64,000 nucleotides of DNA from Pseudomonas xionganensis. GTDB taxonomy: Bacteria; Pseudomonadota; Gammaproteobacteria; Pseudomonadales; Pseudomonadaceae. Positions 37,731 through 48,205 of this stretch are shown here, piece after piece. Every line of letters begins with the position of its first letter. The stretch's first letter is position 1. A program made the translations under genes and the position numbers. The stretch spans positions 1,752,472 to 1,816,471 of the forward strand of contig NZ_WKJZ01000001.1 in NCBI RefSeq assembly GCF_009763245.1, read 5' to 3'. The notes beneath the pieces are model-generated. The model ran no database searches. It was not told where the DNA came from and saw only the letters and a program-made list of their open reading frames with translations.

Positions 37731-38006
37731 ATGTCGCAACAGTGCATGCAGGCACTGGTGTCGGGGCGGGTGCAGGGTGTGTACTTTCGCCAGTCGACGC
37801 TGCAACAGGCTCAGGCTCTGGGCTTGCGCGGCTGGGTACGCAACCTGAGCGATGGTCGTGTCGAAGTCTGGTATGAGGGCGATGAGCAGGCGCTGCAGCA
37901 CTTGTCGCGCTGGCTGGAGCAGGGGCCGGCTCAACCCCAGGTTCATGAGTTGGAGCTGCACAGGCAGCCGGTCCAGGGGTTTGTGGACTTTCAGCTGTTG
38001 CGTTGA
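37731..38006 (+). CDS. acylphosphatase
   Basis: This 91-residue enzyme hydrolyses acyl phosphates. The signature VSGRVQGVYFRQ with catalytic Arg and the GLRGWVRNLSDGRVEV segment with catalytic Asn are present. AAGGAGG upstream supports ATG 37731. The gene ends 10 bp before a long palindromic repeat. Confidence 0.92.
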   Translation: MSQQCMQALVSGRVQGVYFRQSTLQQAQALGLRGWVRNLSDGRVEVWYEGDEQALQHLSRWLEQGPAQPQVHELELHRQPVQGFVDFQLLR

Positions 38007-38016
38007 TGCGGATGCT

Positions 38017-38070
38017 TAGGGTCTGTTGCCATTTCATTCGCGTCTCGCGATGAAACGGCAACAGACCCTA
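38017..38070. repeat. long imperfect palindrome between convergent genes
   Basis: The arms TAGGGTCTGTTGCCATTTCA and the complement of TGAAACGGCAACAGACCCTA differ at one position and enclose a short CG-rich loop. The right end supplies the TAG stop codon of the leftward transglycosylase gene. It probably folds in both convergent transcripts. Confidence 0.7.
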
Positions 38071-38640
38071 GGGTTTTACATGCCAGTAGTCATACCAGAA
38101 GCCAATCACCTTGTTCGGGTACTTGTCCTGGCCCAGGCTGCCGTTATAGCGGGCCAGGGCGCGACGTAGATCGCCCTGCTCGCGCTTGAGGTAGTGGGCC
38201 AGGATGGTGCAGCCGTAACGCAGATTGGTGGCGTTGTCGGTCAGGTTGTCCTGGGGGCGGCCCAGTTCGGCTTTCCAGAAGGGCATCACCTGCATCAGCC
38301 CCTGGGCACCCACCGAGGAAATGGCAAAACGGTCGAACAGGCTTTCGGCGTGAATCAGCGCCACCACCAGATCGGGGCGCAAGCCGGCTTTGCTGGCTTC
38401 TCGATGCACCAGACGCAGCAGGTCCAGGCGTTCCTCGGTATCGGGCACATAGCGCTTGAGGCGGGTCGACATATCCAGCAGCCAGACTTGCGCTTCAAAG
38501 CGATCGGCAAAACTGTCGGCCTGGTTCACGGTGCGCTGTAATGCGGCGCGCAGTTCGGCATCTGGCGCCTGGCGCAGGCTGGCCTGAGCGGATTGGCAAA
38601 GCAGTGTCAGGCAGCAGGCCAGCAGCAGGTATCTGCCCAT
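38068..38640 (-). CDS. lytic transglycosylase, SLT domain
   Basis: This 190-residue exported protein has a signal peptide (1-20, ending AQA). The SLT domain begins near residue 85, with catalytic Glu in ALIHAESLFD, then SSVGAQGLMQVMPFWKAELG and the LRYGCTILAHYL motif. It cleaves peptidoglycan glycan strands in the periplasm. Its stop codon lies in a palindromic repeat. It follows the lipoprotein gene by 13 bp on the same strand. Confidence 0.9.
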   Translation of the reverse strand: MGRYLLLACCLTLLCQSAQASLRQAPDAELRAALQRTVNQADSFADRFEAQVWLLDMSTRLKRYVPDTEERLDLLRLVHREASKAGLRPDLVVALIHAESLFDRFAISSVGAQGLMQVMPFWKAELGRPQDNLTDNATNLRYGCTILAHYLKREQGDLRRALARYNGSLGQDKYPNKVIGFWYDYWHVKP

Positions 38641-38653
38641 CCGCTGTACTGCG

Positions 38654-39592
38654 CTATTCGCTGACCTTGCGCCCGGTACGGGTCAGGGCCTGGAGAAAGC
38701 TTTGCTGCAGCTCGGGGTCGTTGCGGGTCAGTTCGATCAGGCTCTGTTCCAGTTCGCTGGCTTCCTCTTCCAGGCCCAGCTCGGAGAGGCGCTGCACCCG
38801 GTGCACCCACTGCGCCACATCATCAGCTTCCAGGTCGTTGAAGATCAGTGCGTGGGCTTCCTGCAGCTTTCCGCGCAGGGTGCGACTGACCAGCAGGGTG
38901 GCGTCGCTGCGTGCGCTGCCCTGTGGGGCTTCTACGCTGAGCACCAGGCGATTGATGCGGCTGATGTCCTGATCGGCGAACGGACTGTCGAGCAGATTGA
39001 GGCGCAGGATGCCGTGGCGATCGGTTTGCAGTTCATAGGTTTCATCACCAGCCAGTACCTGAACACGCTGTTCACTCCAGGGCAAATTCAGGTATTCGGT
39101 ATGGGGCTCGTGACGCTGCTCTTCGAGGCTGGCCAGGTTCTGCTGCGAGCGGCCATTGGACTCTATATTCATAAAGGGGTTGAGCCCGGCGAAGCCGTAG
39201 CCGATCAGGTCCTTGGTGGCACTGTCCGGGAGGCTGCCGAGCAGCAGAACGTTGAGCGCGTTGGCCGTGATGCCGCCGACCACTGCCACGGCGCCTGCGG
39301 GCACCTCATAGAGTTCACGCCAGGGTTGGTAGGGGGTATAGCGATCATAGCGGCGGGTGACTTCGATGCGGGTCACCTCAAAGGTCTTCTGCTCATGCAC
39401 CTCGATCCGTCGCTGTGGCAATTCCAGCACCGCAGGCTCTCCTGTCTCGATCAGCATGTCGTGATCGAGCAGTTTGCGCTCGAAGCGCTCTTCATGCTCG
39501 CTACGCTGTGGCAACTGATTGGCACAGCCGCTTAAGAACAGGACGCCGCAGAGTGCGGCGCCGATCGGTTGCAAGGTGCTTCGTGTGAACAT
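38654..39592 (-). CDS. conserved hypothetical lipoprotein
   Basis: This 312-residue protein has a lipoprotein signal (lipobox LSGC, Cys23). A hydrophobic stretch, VAVVGGITANALNVLLLGSLP, lies near residues 105-125, and the C-terminal third is acidic and helical. It is transcribed between proS and the SLT transglycosylase, which suggests an envelope role. No family is recognised. Confidence 0.7.
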   Translation of the reverse strand: MFTRSTLQPIGAALCGVLFLSGCANQLPQRSEHEERFERKLLDHDMLIETGEPAVLELPQRRIEVHEQKTFEVTRIEVTRRYDRYTPYQPWRELYEVPAGAVAVVGGITANALNVLLLGSLPDSATKDLIGYGFAGLNPFMNIESNGRSQQNLASLEEQRHEPHTEYLNLPWSEQRVQVLAGDETYELQTDRHGILRLNLLDSPFADQDISRINRLVLSVEAPQGSARSDATLLVSRTLRGKLQEAHALIFNDLEADDVAQWVHRVQRLSELGLEEEASELEQSLIELTRNDPELQQSFLQALTRTGRKVSE

Positions 39593-39615
39593 GATGGCTC
39601 TTGCTTGACAGCTGA

Positions 39616-41331
<1,716 letters not shown>

Positions 41332-41413
41332 AATTGGCCGTTCTGTCGTTTGCAAGGGGATTTCAATGGCCGGCATTGTACGGTGCCTATATAGCGGCGT
41401 ACAGGATGCCGTC

Positions 41414-41581
41414 AGAACCTGATTGCGATCTGCTGCGCGTCGGCCCTACTGCGTTAAAAACAAGCTCGGAATGCTCATTTACACCAGTAAACTCCGCTTC
41501 CTCGCCTGCTTGATAAGCCGGAGGCTGTTACTAACGTAGCGCCTTGTATGGCTCTAGCTCGCTAGATCGTAAACAGGTTCT
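41414..41581. repeat. 168-bp intergenic repeat with terminal inverted repeats
   Basis: The ends AGAACCTGATTGCGATCT and (complement) AGATCGTAAACAGGTTCT form imperfect terminal inverted repeats. Inside are AATGCTCATT-TACACCAGTAAA-CTCCGCTT and GCCTTGTATGGCTCTAGCTCGC. This matches a repeat family frequent in Pseudomonas intergenic regions and related to the element at 24712-24830. No coding capacity is present, so it could be a MITE or REP-like element. Confidence 0.7.
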
Positions 41582-41599
41582 CAGAAGGGGAGTGTGTGG

Positions 41600-42016
41600 A
41601 TGTCGAGTTTAAGTGCAGAGCAGGTGCAGGGGCTGATTCGGGCGGGGCTGCCCATGGCCGAAGATATCAACCTGTGTATCGATCGCCTGGATGAGGATGG
41701 CGTGCTGGCTCGGGTGCCGTTTCACAATAAGTTGATTCGCCCTGGTGGCACCCTGTCCGGGCCGACCATTATGGCCCTGGCTGATGCGGCCATGTATGCC
41801 GTGGTGCTGGGGCGCCTGGGCCGGGTTGAAATGGCGGTGACCTCGAACCTGAATATCAACTTTCTGGTCAAGCCCAAACCGGTGGACCTGCTAGCCGCAG
41901 CACGTATCCTGCGTTTGAGTCGCCGCCAGGCAGTATGCGAGGTGTCGTTGTATTCGGCGGGCAATGAGGAAGAACTGGTAGCCCATGTAACAGGAACCTA
42001 TGCCTTGCCCTTGTGA
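41600..42016 (+). CDS. PaaI-type hotdog-fold thioesterase
   Basis: This 138-residue acyl-CoA thioesterase-like protein has the hotdog motif GGTLSGPTIMALADAAMYAVV (about 50-70) and TSNLNINFLVKP. GGGGAG lies 8 bp before ATG 41600, which is preferred over the GTG 6 bp earlier. The upstream region is entirely the repeat element. The substrate is unknown. Confidence 0.85.
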   Translation: MSSLSAEQVQGLIRAGLPMAEDINLCIDRLDEDGVLARVPFHNKLIRPGGTLSGPTIMALADAAMYAVVLGRLGRVEMAVTSNLNINFLVKPKPVDLLAAARILRLSRRQAVCEVSLYSAGNEEELVAHVTGTYALPL

Positions 42017-42100
42017 GTTTGATTCAGGCAAAAAATTACCGTGAGCAATTTTTATCTTCGCACCATGACGTGTCACAGCGCGGCACCATGGATCTTAAGC

Positions 42101-42136
42101 CACAAAAAAGCCCGACCTAGGTCGGGCTTTTTTGTG
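42101..42136. terminator. bidirectional terminator between PaaI and OprD genes
   Basis: A perfect palindrome has the stem AGCCCGACCT / AGGTCGGGCT flanked by CACAAAAA and TTTTTGTG. It serves both convergent genes. Confidence 0.92.
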
Positions 42137-42156
42137 TAGCAACTAAACGGACTGAA

Positions 42157-43419
42157 TTACAGAACGCTCAGCGGGTACTCGACGATCAGACGGAAATCGT
42201 TGATGTCGTTGTCCAGACGGTTGTCTGCACGGTAGAAGGCATTACGGATGCGGAAGGACAGATCCTTTGCAGCGCCTTCCTGGATCACGTACTTGGCTTC
42301 GATATCGAGTTCACGTTCGGATGCATCGCTTTGAGCTGCGCCCATGTTGATGTTGTCACCAGCGACATAGCGGGTCATGAAGCTCAGGCCCGGTACACCA
42401 TAGGAGGCCATGTCAATGTCGTAGCGAACTTGCCAAGAAGTCTCGTCTTCGTAGAGGAAGTCGGAGTACTGAACGGAGTTGGCCAGCCAGATGGTGCCGC
42501 CACCATCAACACCGTAGGCATAGCCGGAGTTGCCCGAGGAGCGCTGATGAGCCAAGGTGATAGTATGGGCGCCAACATTATAAGCAGCAGCCAGGCTCCA
42601 GATAGTGTTGTCTACATTGCCGCTCAGCTTATTCCCAGTGTCTGTGGTGCGGTAAGCGTTGAAGTCAAAATTGATCGACTGCTCTTCACTCAGGCCCAAG
42701 TTGTAGTTCAAGTTGAGGTAACGCTTATCGAAGTGATCTTCTACATGGGAGGCATAGATTGCACCGCTGAAATCATCGGTGAAGCTGTAGCTGGCACCAA
42801 GGAAGTCAATAGATTCGAGAGCGCCACCATTTGCACTGTCACGTGCAGTGTTGGTTTGCGAGTTTAAAGCAGTGAAGCGGCCGGCTTGAATTTCCAAGCC
42901 CTCAATTTCATTGCTGGTGACCATGGTGCCAGTGGCGACTTCAGGCAGAATGCGGCTGTCGTCAGTACTCAAAACTGGGTTGCCAACGAACATGTTGCCG
43001 TGTTTCAGGACAGTGTCGGAAACACGAAACTTGATCGCGCCACCGATCTCGCTTTGAGTGTCTTCACCACGACCATCGCTATCAGTTGCGAACAGACCGT
43101 TGGAGTGGCGACCTCGGCCGCTGTCAAATTTGATGCTGCTGAGAGAATGTGCGTCAAAACCAACGCCAACAGTACCTTGGGTAAAGCCGGATTCCAGCAG
43201 CAGGCGGATGCCTAGGCCGGTTTCTTCACGGTAGCTCTGAGCGCTACGTGCTGGCGAACCGCTACGGAAATCACGGTTCATGTACAGGGCGCGGTTAAAG
43301 ATTTCGAAGCTGGTGTCTTCGATCAGGCCCTTGGATTCGGACTGGCTGGAAGCCACTGCCATTTGGGTGCTGCCCGCGGCTACTGCCAGGGCGATAACGC
43401 TCCACTTCATCACTTGCAT
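42157..43419 (-). CDS. OprD-family outer membrane porin
   Basis: This 420-residue protein has a signal peptide (1-23, ending AVA) and an OprD-type 18-strand barrel: N-terminal SKGLIEDTSFEIFNRALYMNRDFR, repeated alternating aromatic strands, and the C-terminal strand LIVEYPLSVL. OprD-family channels admit small carboxylates or basic amino acids. The specific substrate cannot be assigned. AAAGGAG precedes the start, and the A/T-richer coding differs slightly from its neighbours. Confidence 0.93.
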   Translation of the reverse strand: MQVMKWSVIALAVAAGSTQMAVASSQSESKGLIEDTSFEIFNRALYMNRDFRSGSPARSAQSYREETGLGIRLLLESGFTQGTVGVGFDAHSLSSIKFDSGRGRHSNGLFATDSDGRGEDTQSEIGGAIKFRVSDTVLKHGNMFVGNPVLSTDDSRILPEVATGTMVTSNEIEGLEIQAGRFTALNSQTNTARDSANGGALESIDFLGASYSFTDDFSGAIYASHVEDHFDKRYLNLNYNLGLSEEQSINFDFNAYRTTDTGNKLSGNVDNTIWSLAAAYNVGAHTITLAHQRSSGNSGYAYGVDGGGTIWLANSVQYSDFLYEDETSWQVRYDIDMASYGVPGLSFMTRYVAGDNINMGAAQSDASERELDIEAKYVIQEGAAKDLSFRIRNAFYRADNRLDNDINDFRLIVEYPLSVL

Positions 43420-43502
43420 CGTGATTGCTCCTTTGGTTTGAAAGCACTTCTGTCACGCACGAAAGGTGTGGACAGATTTTTCTTTTTGTGTCGGCGGCAT
43501 AC

Positions 43503-43511
43503 CTTATAGCA
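43503..43511 (-). promoter_or_regulatory. putative extended -10 of the OprD gene
   Basis: The minus strand reads TGC-TATAAG (43503-43511), an extended -10, about 85 bp upstream of the start codon. No good -35 is visible. The leader between them is A-rich. Confidence 0.4.
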
Positions 43512-44114
43512 CGTCACCGATGTTGACGATAGTTGCAGTCTATCCGTAACCAATTCTTCACATTCTTGTCGCAATGACTAAAAAGCCATGTCGCAAATCT
43601 GTAGATTTTGTTTCAGGGCTTTGGCCCGAATGGGCTTGAAGCCTTGTAAACACTGGACTGGCGTTGTTTTTGTTGTATGCCTGCTGCCGTCTGGCAAATC
43701 CATCGCTGAGTAAAAGCTAAAATCGTGCCATCTTTCAGGTTGGCTCTGGGTGTTTTATGTCCTTCTGATTTTGGCGGGTAAATCAACTTTTATTCTGGTT
43801 TGGTGAGTGCTTTTTAGGCTTTTTCACTGCCTGTTTTGGCTTTTTCAAGTGCTTGATCTGGCTCGGTTGCTTGAGGGCGCTTGTGCTGGGGTAGATGGGG
43901 GGGAGGGTGCTTGCTGGCGTAACGCACAGGTGACCGGGTTGGATTACCAAAGGAAACACAATGGTGCATGGCTCGCTGGAGTGGAGAAATCATGCATTCT
44001 CTTGGTGCAATGCGCTGCCTGGGTGAATGACGGCGTATGCAGGAGTATCCTGCCATTTGGTGTGCTGGTCGGTTGGCCGGTGTGAATTGCAAGCTTTTGG
44101 GTGGGGAGAGGCTC
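43512..44114. other. intergenic region, AT-richer, no gene recognised
   Basis: About 600 bp lie between the OprD promoter and the HIT gene. Base composition is lower in GC than in the neighbouring genes. There is a row of pyrimidine-rich GCTTTTT/GGCTTTTTCA motifs around 43808-43846. Short open frames lack ribosome-binding sites and resemble no protein. Confidence 0.5.
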
Positions 44115-44540
44115 ATGTTTACCCTGGATTCACGTCTGCAGCAGGATACGGTGGCGGTTGGGGACTTTCCGCTATGCCGTTTGCTGTTGATGAATGATGC
44201 GCAGTACCCCTGGTTTATCCTCGTGCCGCTACGCGAGGACGTGAGTGAGTTGTTTCAGCTAGATGAGCGGGATCAGCGAATGCTTTGGCGTGAAACCACC
44301 TTTCTTGCTGAGGTGCTCAAGGACAGTTTCGCTGCTGACAAGATGAATGTGGCGACGCTAGGCAATATGGTCGCGCAGTTGCACATGCATGTGATTGTGC
44401 GTCGCCGTGACGATTCGGCCTGGCCTGCGCCGGTCTGGGGTAAGCAAGCGGCAGTGCCTTATACTGCGCAGCAGGTTGAACGTGTCAAAGAGCGTTTACG
44501 TCTGGTGCTTACCGAAGATTTTTGTTTTGCCGAGGGTTGA
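44115..44540 (+). CDS. HIT-family nucleotide-binding protein
   Basis: This 141-residue protein has the C-terminal HIT motif reading QLHMHVIVRRRDD: the first His of HxHxH is Gln, as in a subgroup of bacterial HIT proteins. GGGGAGAGG lies before ATG 44115, and an in-frame extension upstream has no support. HIT proteins hydrolyse nucleotide phosphoramidates or dinucleoside polyphosphates. It is followed after 3 bp by slyX. Confidence 0.87.
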   Translation: MFTLDSRLQQDTVAVGDFPLCRLLLMNDAQYPWFILVPLREDVSELFQLDERDQRMLWRETTFLAEVLKDSFAADKMNVATLGNMVAQLHMHVIVRRRDDSAWPAPVWGKQAAVPYTAQQVERVKERLRLVLTEDFCFAEG

Positions 44541-44543
44541 GCC

Positions 44544-44753
44544 TTGAGTGATACGGATGTGCGAATCAGTGAGCTGGAGAGCCGGTTGGCCTTTCAGGAC
44601 GATACCATCCAGGCCCTGAGTGACGAGTTGGCGGCTCAGCAACGGTTGCTGGAGCGCATGCAGATGCAAATCGCGCTGCTGGCCAAGCGTCAGGAGGAAG
44701 TGGCGGGTCAGTTTGGTATCAGTGAGGACGAGGCGCCGCCGCCTCATTATTAA
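44544..44753 (+). CDS. slyX: SlyX-family protein
   Basis: This 69-residue protein is almost entirely coiled coil ([26 protein letters not shown] onward) and ends in the SlyX-type APPPHY tail. The start codon is TTG at 44544, 3 bp after the HIT stop, and no ATG or GTG would give a conserved N-terminus. A strong terminator follows. Function is unknown. Confidence 0.87.
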   Translation: MSDTDVRISELESRLAFQDDTIQALSDELAAQQRLLERMQMQIALLAKRQEEVAGQFGISEDEAPPPHY

Positions 44754-44764
44754 TTGAGGGATCA

Positions 44765-44800
44765 ATACAACAAAGCCCGCGATTGCGGGCTTTGTTGTAT
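44765..44800. terminator. bidirectional terminator after slyX
   Basis: The long stem ACAACAAAGCCCGC / GCGGGCTTTGTTGT has a GATT loop and sits between convergent slyX and the cold-shock-domain gene. Confidence 0.88.
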
Positions 44801-44811
44801 GTGCGAGTTGC

Positions 44812-45414
44812 TTAGCGACGGCTTGGTAGGGCAGCGATCACGTCTTCTGCCTGCAGGCCTTTGTCACGCTGCATCACGGCAAACTCAACCCGTTGACCTT
44901 CGATCAGTACGCGATGGCCTTCGCCGCGAATCGCGCGGAAGTGCACGAAGATGTCATCCCCTGAGTCGCGGGAGATAAAGCCAAAACCTTTCGAGGTATT
45001 GAACCACTTGACGGTGCCGGTCTCGCGGTTGCCGCTGCTTTCGCGGCTAGCGTTTTGGCGTGGTTGCAGGCGCAGGTTGCAGGCCAGGTGCAGAGCAACG
45101 GCGGCAGTCAGGGTCAACAGGCTGAACAAAGTCGAAGGCAGGTCAGCGATGAAGGGCAGTGGTGCCAGCAGGATCAGGGTTTGCAGCAGGGTGGCCAGGA
45201 TCAGCAAGGCACTTACCAGGTTCTGCAGGGGGTTGCGTAGGCCGTTGTGCCAGATAGGCAGTTGAGGAGCCAGAATCAGGTTGATCAGGCCAAACAGGGC
45301 CAGGCACAGGGCATCGATCTGTTGTAGAAAGGGCTGGGCGTTGTCGCTGACGCTGGGGAGGGCGGAAAGAATCAGAGCGGCAAGGCCGGTAAACAGGTGA
45401 ACGGCTTTAAGCAT
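44812..45414 (-). CDS. membrane protein with C-terminal cold-shock domain
   Basis: The protein has 200 residues. The first 115 form about four hydrophobic spans of no recognised family. Residues 135-200 are a cold-shock domain with [21 protein letters not shown] and the RNP-2-like DIFVHFRAI, ending [15 protein letters not shown] 45414 is chosen because homology to Pseudomonas relatives appears to begin [10 protein letters not shown], and a GTG at 45429 is the alternative. A cytoplasmic RNA-binding domain tethered to the inner membrane is predicted. Confidence 0.8.
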   Translation of the reverse strand: MLKAVHLFTGLAALILSALPSVSDNAQPFLQQIDALCLALFGLINLILAPQLPIWHNGLRNPLQNLVSALLILATLLQTLILLAPLPFIADLPSTLFSLLTLTAAVALHLACNLRLQPRQNASRESSGNRETGTVKWFNTSKGFGFISRDSGDDIFVHFRAIRGEGHRVLIEGQRVEFAVMQRDKGLQAEDVIAALPSRR

Positions 45415-45577
45415 GTTGAATGAACTCACTTTACAGGGTCGCAGGAAGAGCTGGCTGCGCAGGCTTGGCTATATTGAAGAGGGGCGGTGGGTCATACGCA
45501 GCGGGCCTATGCGCCAGGCCGACAGGGCGACTGGCTGCACGGGGCGTATTTAACAGCAAAGCGCGAGGGGACTCAAA

Positions 45578-46645
45578 TCAGGCACTTGCAAGGCTGGTTT
45601 CGGGGGCTGGGTGGACCGTGTTACGGCCGTTGCGCTTGGCTTGATAGAGGGCGTCGTCGGCACGGGTGAGCAGGCTTTCAAAGTCATCCCCTGCTTGCGC
45701 CAAGGCATAACCGAAGGAGGCCGAAATGCTATCGAGCACTTCATCGGTACGCCTGACCTTGATACGCAGGGCGTGGATCTTGAGGCGCAGTTTCTCGGCG
45801 AAGGCGTGCACGTTGTCAGGGTTGCTGCAGTCTCGAAGAATTACGCAGAACTCTTCGCCGCCGTAGCGTGCGGCAATGGCTTGAGGGGGGAGCAGATCGC
45901 GTAGCAGGGAGCCTACATGTTGCAGGACGCGATCGCCTAGAGGGTGGCCATACTGGTCATTGAACTGCTTGAAGTGGTCGATATCCAGCATCAGCAAGGC
46001 GACGCCCTGAGGGTTGTCGTGGAGTATCTGCTCCAGCAGGCGGGTAAAGGCATTGCGGTTAAATACTTTGGTCAGGCTGTCCAGGGTGGCGGCCATGTGG
46101 GCGCGTTCCAGCTGGTTGCGCAGGCACTTGATCTCTTCCTGGGCGGCCTGTAGGCGGTAAAGAAACTTGTCCTGCTGATCCTGGATGACCTGGGTGCTGT
46201 GTTGCAGTTCGTTGAGTACGGCGGGCAGGTCTTCGATGATGGGCTCGTGCAGAGCGGCCAAGCCCTGCTCCAGGCTGGTTTGATAGTGTCGGCTACCAAT
46301 TATGCTGCGTGATACATCACCTTCGATATCATCAACAAGGTCGATAACTTGCTGCTGGCCGGCACGGGCTTCCTCCAGCTCGCCATGGATGATGAAGTCG
46401 CGGAACAGCTTGACGGCGGTCTCAGGCGGGAAGCAGTCGAAATCCTGAACAGTTTTATCCAGGCGGCGATTCAACTCGGCATCCAGCCCCTTGCTGTAGC
46501 TATACCAGAGGGCGTAATGCACGGGGTTGGGTGGAATGCTGTGCTTCATCATCAGCGGCACGGCTTTTTTCAGAAGTGCCGCCGCCTCGCGGGTTTCTTC
46601 GGGAAAAAGTTCCAGTAGGCTGGGGGCTTTTTTAGGCTGGCTCAT
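45578..46645 (-). CDS. diguanylate cyclase (GGDEF domain)
   Basis: This 355-residue soluble protein has an N-terminal helical region (about 1-180) with no membrane span, then a GGDEF domain with LDSLTKVFNRNAF, MLDIDHFKQFNDQYGH and the active-site ARYGGEEF. It should make c-di-GMP. No RxxD product-inhibition site is seen ahead of GGEEF (the segment reads LLPPQAIAARY). The start is ATG 46645, and the in-frame region upstream has no ribosome-binding site. Confidence 0.87.
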   Translation of the reverse strand: MSQPKKAPSLLELFPEETREAAALLKKAVPLMMKHSIPPNPVHYALWYSYSKGLDAELNRRLDKTVQDFDCFPPETAVKLFRDFIIHGELEEARAGQQQVIDLVDDIEGDVSRSIIGSRHYQTSLEQGLAALHEPIIEDLPAVLNELQHSTQVIQDQQDKFLYRLQAAQEEIKCLRNQLERAHMAATLDSLTKVFNRNAFTRLLEQILHDNPQGVALLMLDIDHFKQFNDQYGHPLGDRVLQHVGSLLRDLLPPQAIAARYGGEEFCVILRDCSNPDNVHAFAEKLRLKIHALRIKVRRTDEVLDSISASFGYALAQAGDDFESLLTRADDALYQAKRNGRNTVHPAPETSLASA

Positions 46646-46708
46646 GCACTTCACTGTGGCAAATTGCGAATGAGCAAAGCATAGAGCATGGCTTGCCCAG
46701 ACGCCTAG

Positions 46709-46732
46709 AAAAAGGCCCAAAAATCGGGCCTC
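46709..46732 (-). terminator. terminator after dps
   Basis: On the minus strand the GAGGCCCGA / TTTGGGCCTT hairpin ends in a T5 run, 14 bp past the dps stop. Confidence 0.7.
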
Positions 46733-46745
46733 TGTTTGTTCTGGA

Positions 46746-47216
46746 TCAGCTATCGAGCAGGCTGCGCAACATCCAGGCGGTTTTCTCGTGCACCTGCATG
46801 CGCTGGGTCAGCAGGTCGGCGGTGGGCTCGTCGCTGACTTTGTCCAGCAGTGGGAAGATGCCGCGGGCCGTGCGCACTACTGCCTCCTGGCCCTGCACCA
46901 GTTGCTTGATCATATCGGCTGCGCTGGGTACGCCTTCTTCTTCCTTGATCGAGGAGAGTCGGGCGTAGGCCGCGTAGGTTCCTGGGGCCGGGAATCCCAG
47001 TGCGCGGATGCGTTCGGCTATCAGGTCGACGGCCAGGGCCAGTTCGGTGTACTGCCCTTCGAACATCAGGTGCAGCGTGTTGAACATCGGGCCGGTGACG
47101 TTCCAGTGGAAGTTGTGGGTCTTCAGATACAGGGTGTAGGTGTCGGCCAGCAAGCGGGACAGGCCTTCAGCGATAGCGGCGCGATCCTGCTCGGCGATGC
47201 CGATATTAATCTCCAT
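46746..47216 (-). CDS. dps: Dps-family ferritin-like DNA-protection protein
   Basis: This 156-residue protein has the ferroxidase residues of Dps: [24 protein letters not shown] (His34/His38 region) and the following Glu. It forms 12-mers that store iron and protect DNA from peroxide. AAGGAGAAT precedes ATG 47216. It is monocistronic with its own terminator. Confidence 0.93.
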   Translation of the reverse strand: MEINIGIAEQDRAAIAEGLSRLLADTYTLYLKTHNFHWNVTGPMFNTLHLMFEGQYTELALAVDLIAERIRALGFPAPGTYAAYARLSSIKEEEGVPSAADMIKQLVQGQEAVVRTARGIFPLLDKVSDEPTADLLTQRMQVHEKTAWMLRSLLDS

Positions 47217-47334
47217 GCCTATTCTCCTTGGTTGAGTAGGTCGTCAATGTACCAATGGCCTGAGCCTAACATGCGCTGTCTTGGGGCGCTGTTGAGCAAG
47301 ATCAATCAAGCCTATGGTGTGTGCCTATGGTGAG

Positions 47335-48153
47335 TCAGTGATGTTTGAGCAATCTGGTCAATAGCCTTGGGTAGGCTGCAGGCAGCAAGCGCTGGATCCA
47401 GTCCAATAGATGCGCATCCTGGCCAATCAGGATGCGTGGGTGTTTGGCCTTGATGCCTTTGATGATGGTATCGGCAGCCTGTTCCGGAGTCGTGCGCGCC
47501 AGTTTCTCGAAGGCTTGCGCTGCGCGCTCGGCATCCTGTTGGCCGTCGATGCCGCGATAGAAACGGGCGGCGCGGGCGATATTGGTCTTGATGCCGCCGG
47601 GGTGTACACAGCTGGCACTGACGCCGGTGTGGCACAGCTCCTGGCGCAGGGCCTCGGTAAAGCCGCGTACGGCAAACTTGCTGGCGTTGTAGGCGCCTTG
47701 GCTGGGCATGCTGAGGATGCCGAAGATACTGGAAATGTTGACGATCTGGCCGCTTCTGTTGGCCAGCAGATGAGGCAGGAAAGCCTTGCTGCCATGGACC
47801 ACGCCCCAGAAGTTGATATTCATCAGCCATTCGAAGTCGTTGTAGCTGAGTTCGGCAATAGACTGCGATACCGCGACTCCGGCGTTGTTGATAACCAGGT
47901 AGGCGCTGCCATGTTGCTGCAGGACGTCATCGGCAAAGGCGAAAACCGCCTGTCGGTCGGCGACATCCAAGGCGTGGCAACTGATGCGGCGCCCAGGGTG
48001 CTGCAGCTCCTGGGTCAGGGCGTGAAGATTGTGTTCGTTGATGTCGGCCAGGGCCAGGTCACAACCTTCCTTGGCCAGGGCGTGGGCTAGGGCCCGGCCG
48101 ATGCCGGAGCCTGCGCCTGTAATGACGGCCACCTTGCCTGCGAGTCCTTGCAT
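47335..48153 (-). CDS. short-chain dehydrogenase/reductase
   Basis: This 272-residue NAD(P)-dependent SDR has the cofactor motif TGAGSGIG (about 12-19), NNAGVAVSQ, and the catalytic Ser with YNASK (Tyr and Lys). ATG 48153 gives the standard N-terminus, and a longer in-frame start overlaps the upstream gene. Substrate is unknown. Confidence 0.87.
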   Translation of the reverse strand: MQGLAGKVAVITGAGSGIGRALAHALAKEGCDLALADINEHNLHALTQELQHPGRRISCHALDVADRQAVFAFADDVLQQHGSAYLVINNAGVAVSQSIAELSYNDFEWLMNINFWGVVHGSKAFLPHLLANRSGQIVNISSIFGILSMPSQGAYNASKFAVRGFTEALRQELCHTGVSASCVHPGGIKTNIARAARFYRGIDGQQDAERAAQAFEKLARTTPEQAADTIIKGIKAKHPRILIGQDAHLLDWIQRLLPAAYPRLLTRLLKHH

Positions 48154-48205
48154 AACACTTCCCTGTCTGTTGGCTGATCGGAGCAGTTGAGCATGCAGTG
48201 ATCCA

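Noticed and set aside
43470..43490. A-rich Hfq/Crc-like motif in the OprD leader
   Set aside because: The minus strand fits AAnAAnAA only as part of a simple A-rich run and is about 60 nt from the start codon. This is too weak to call.
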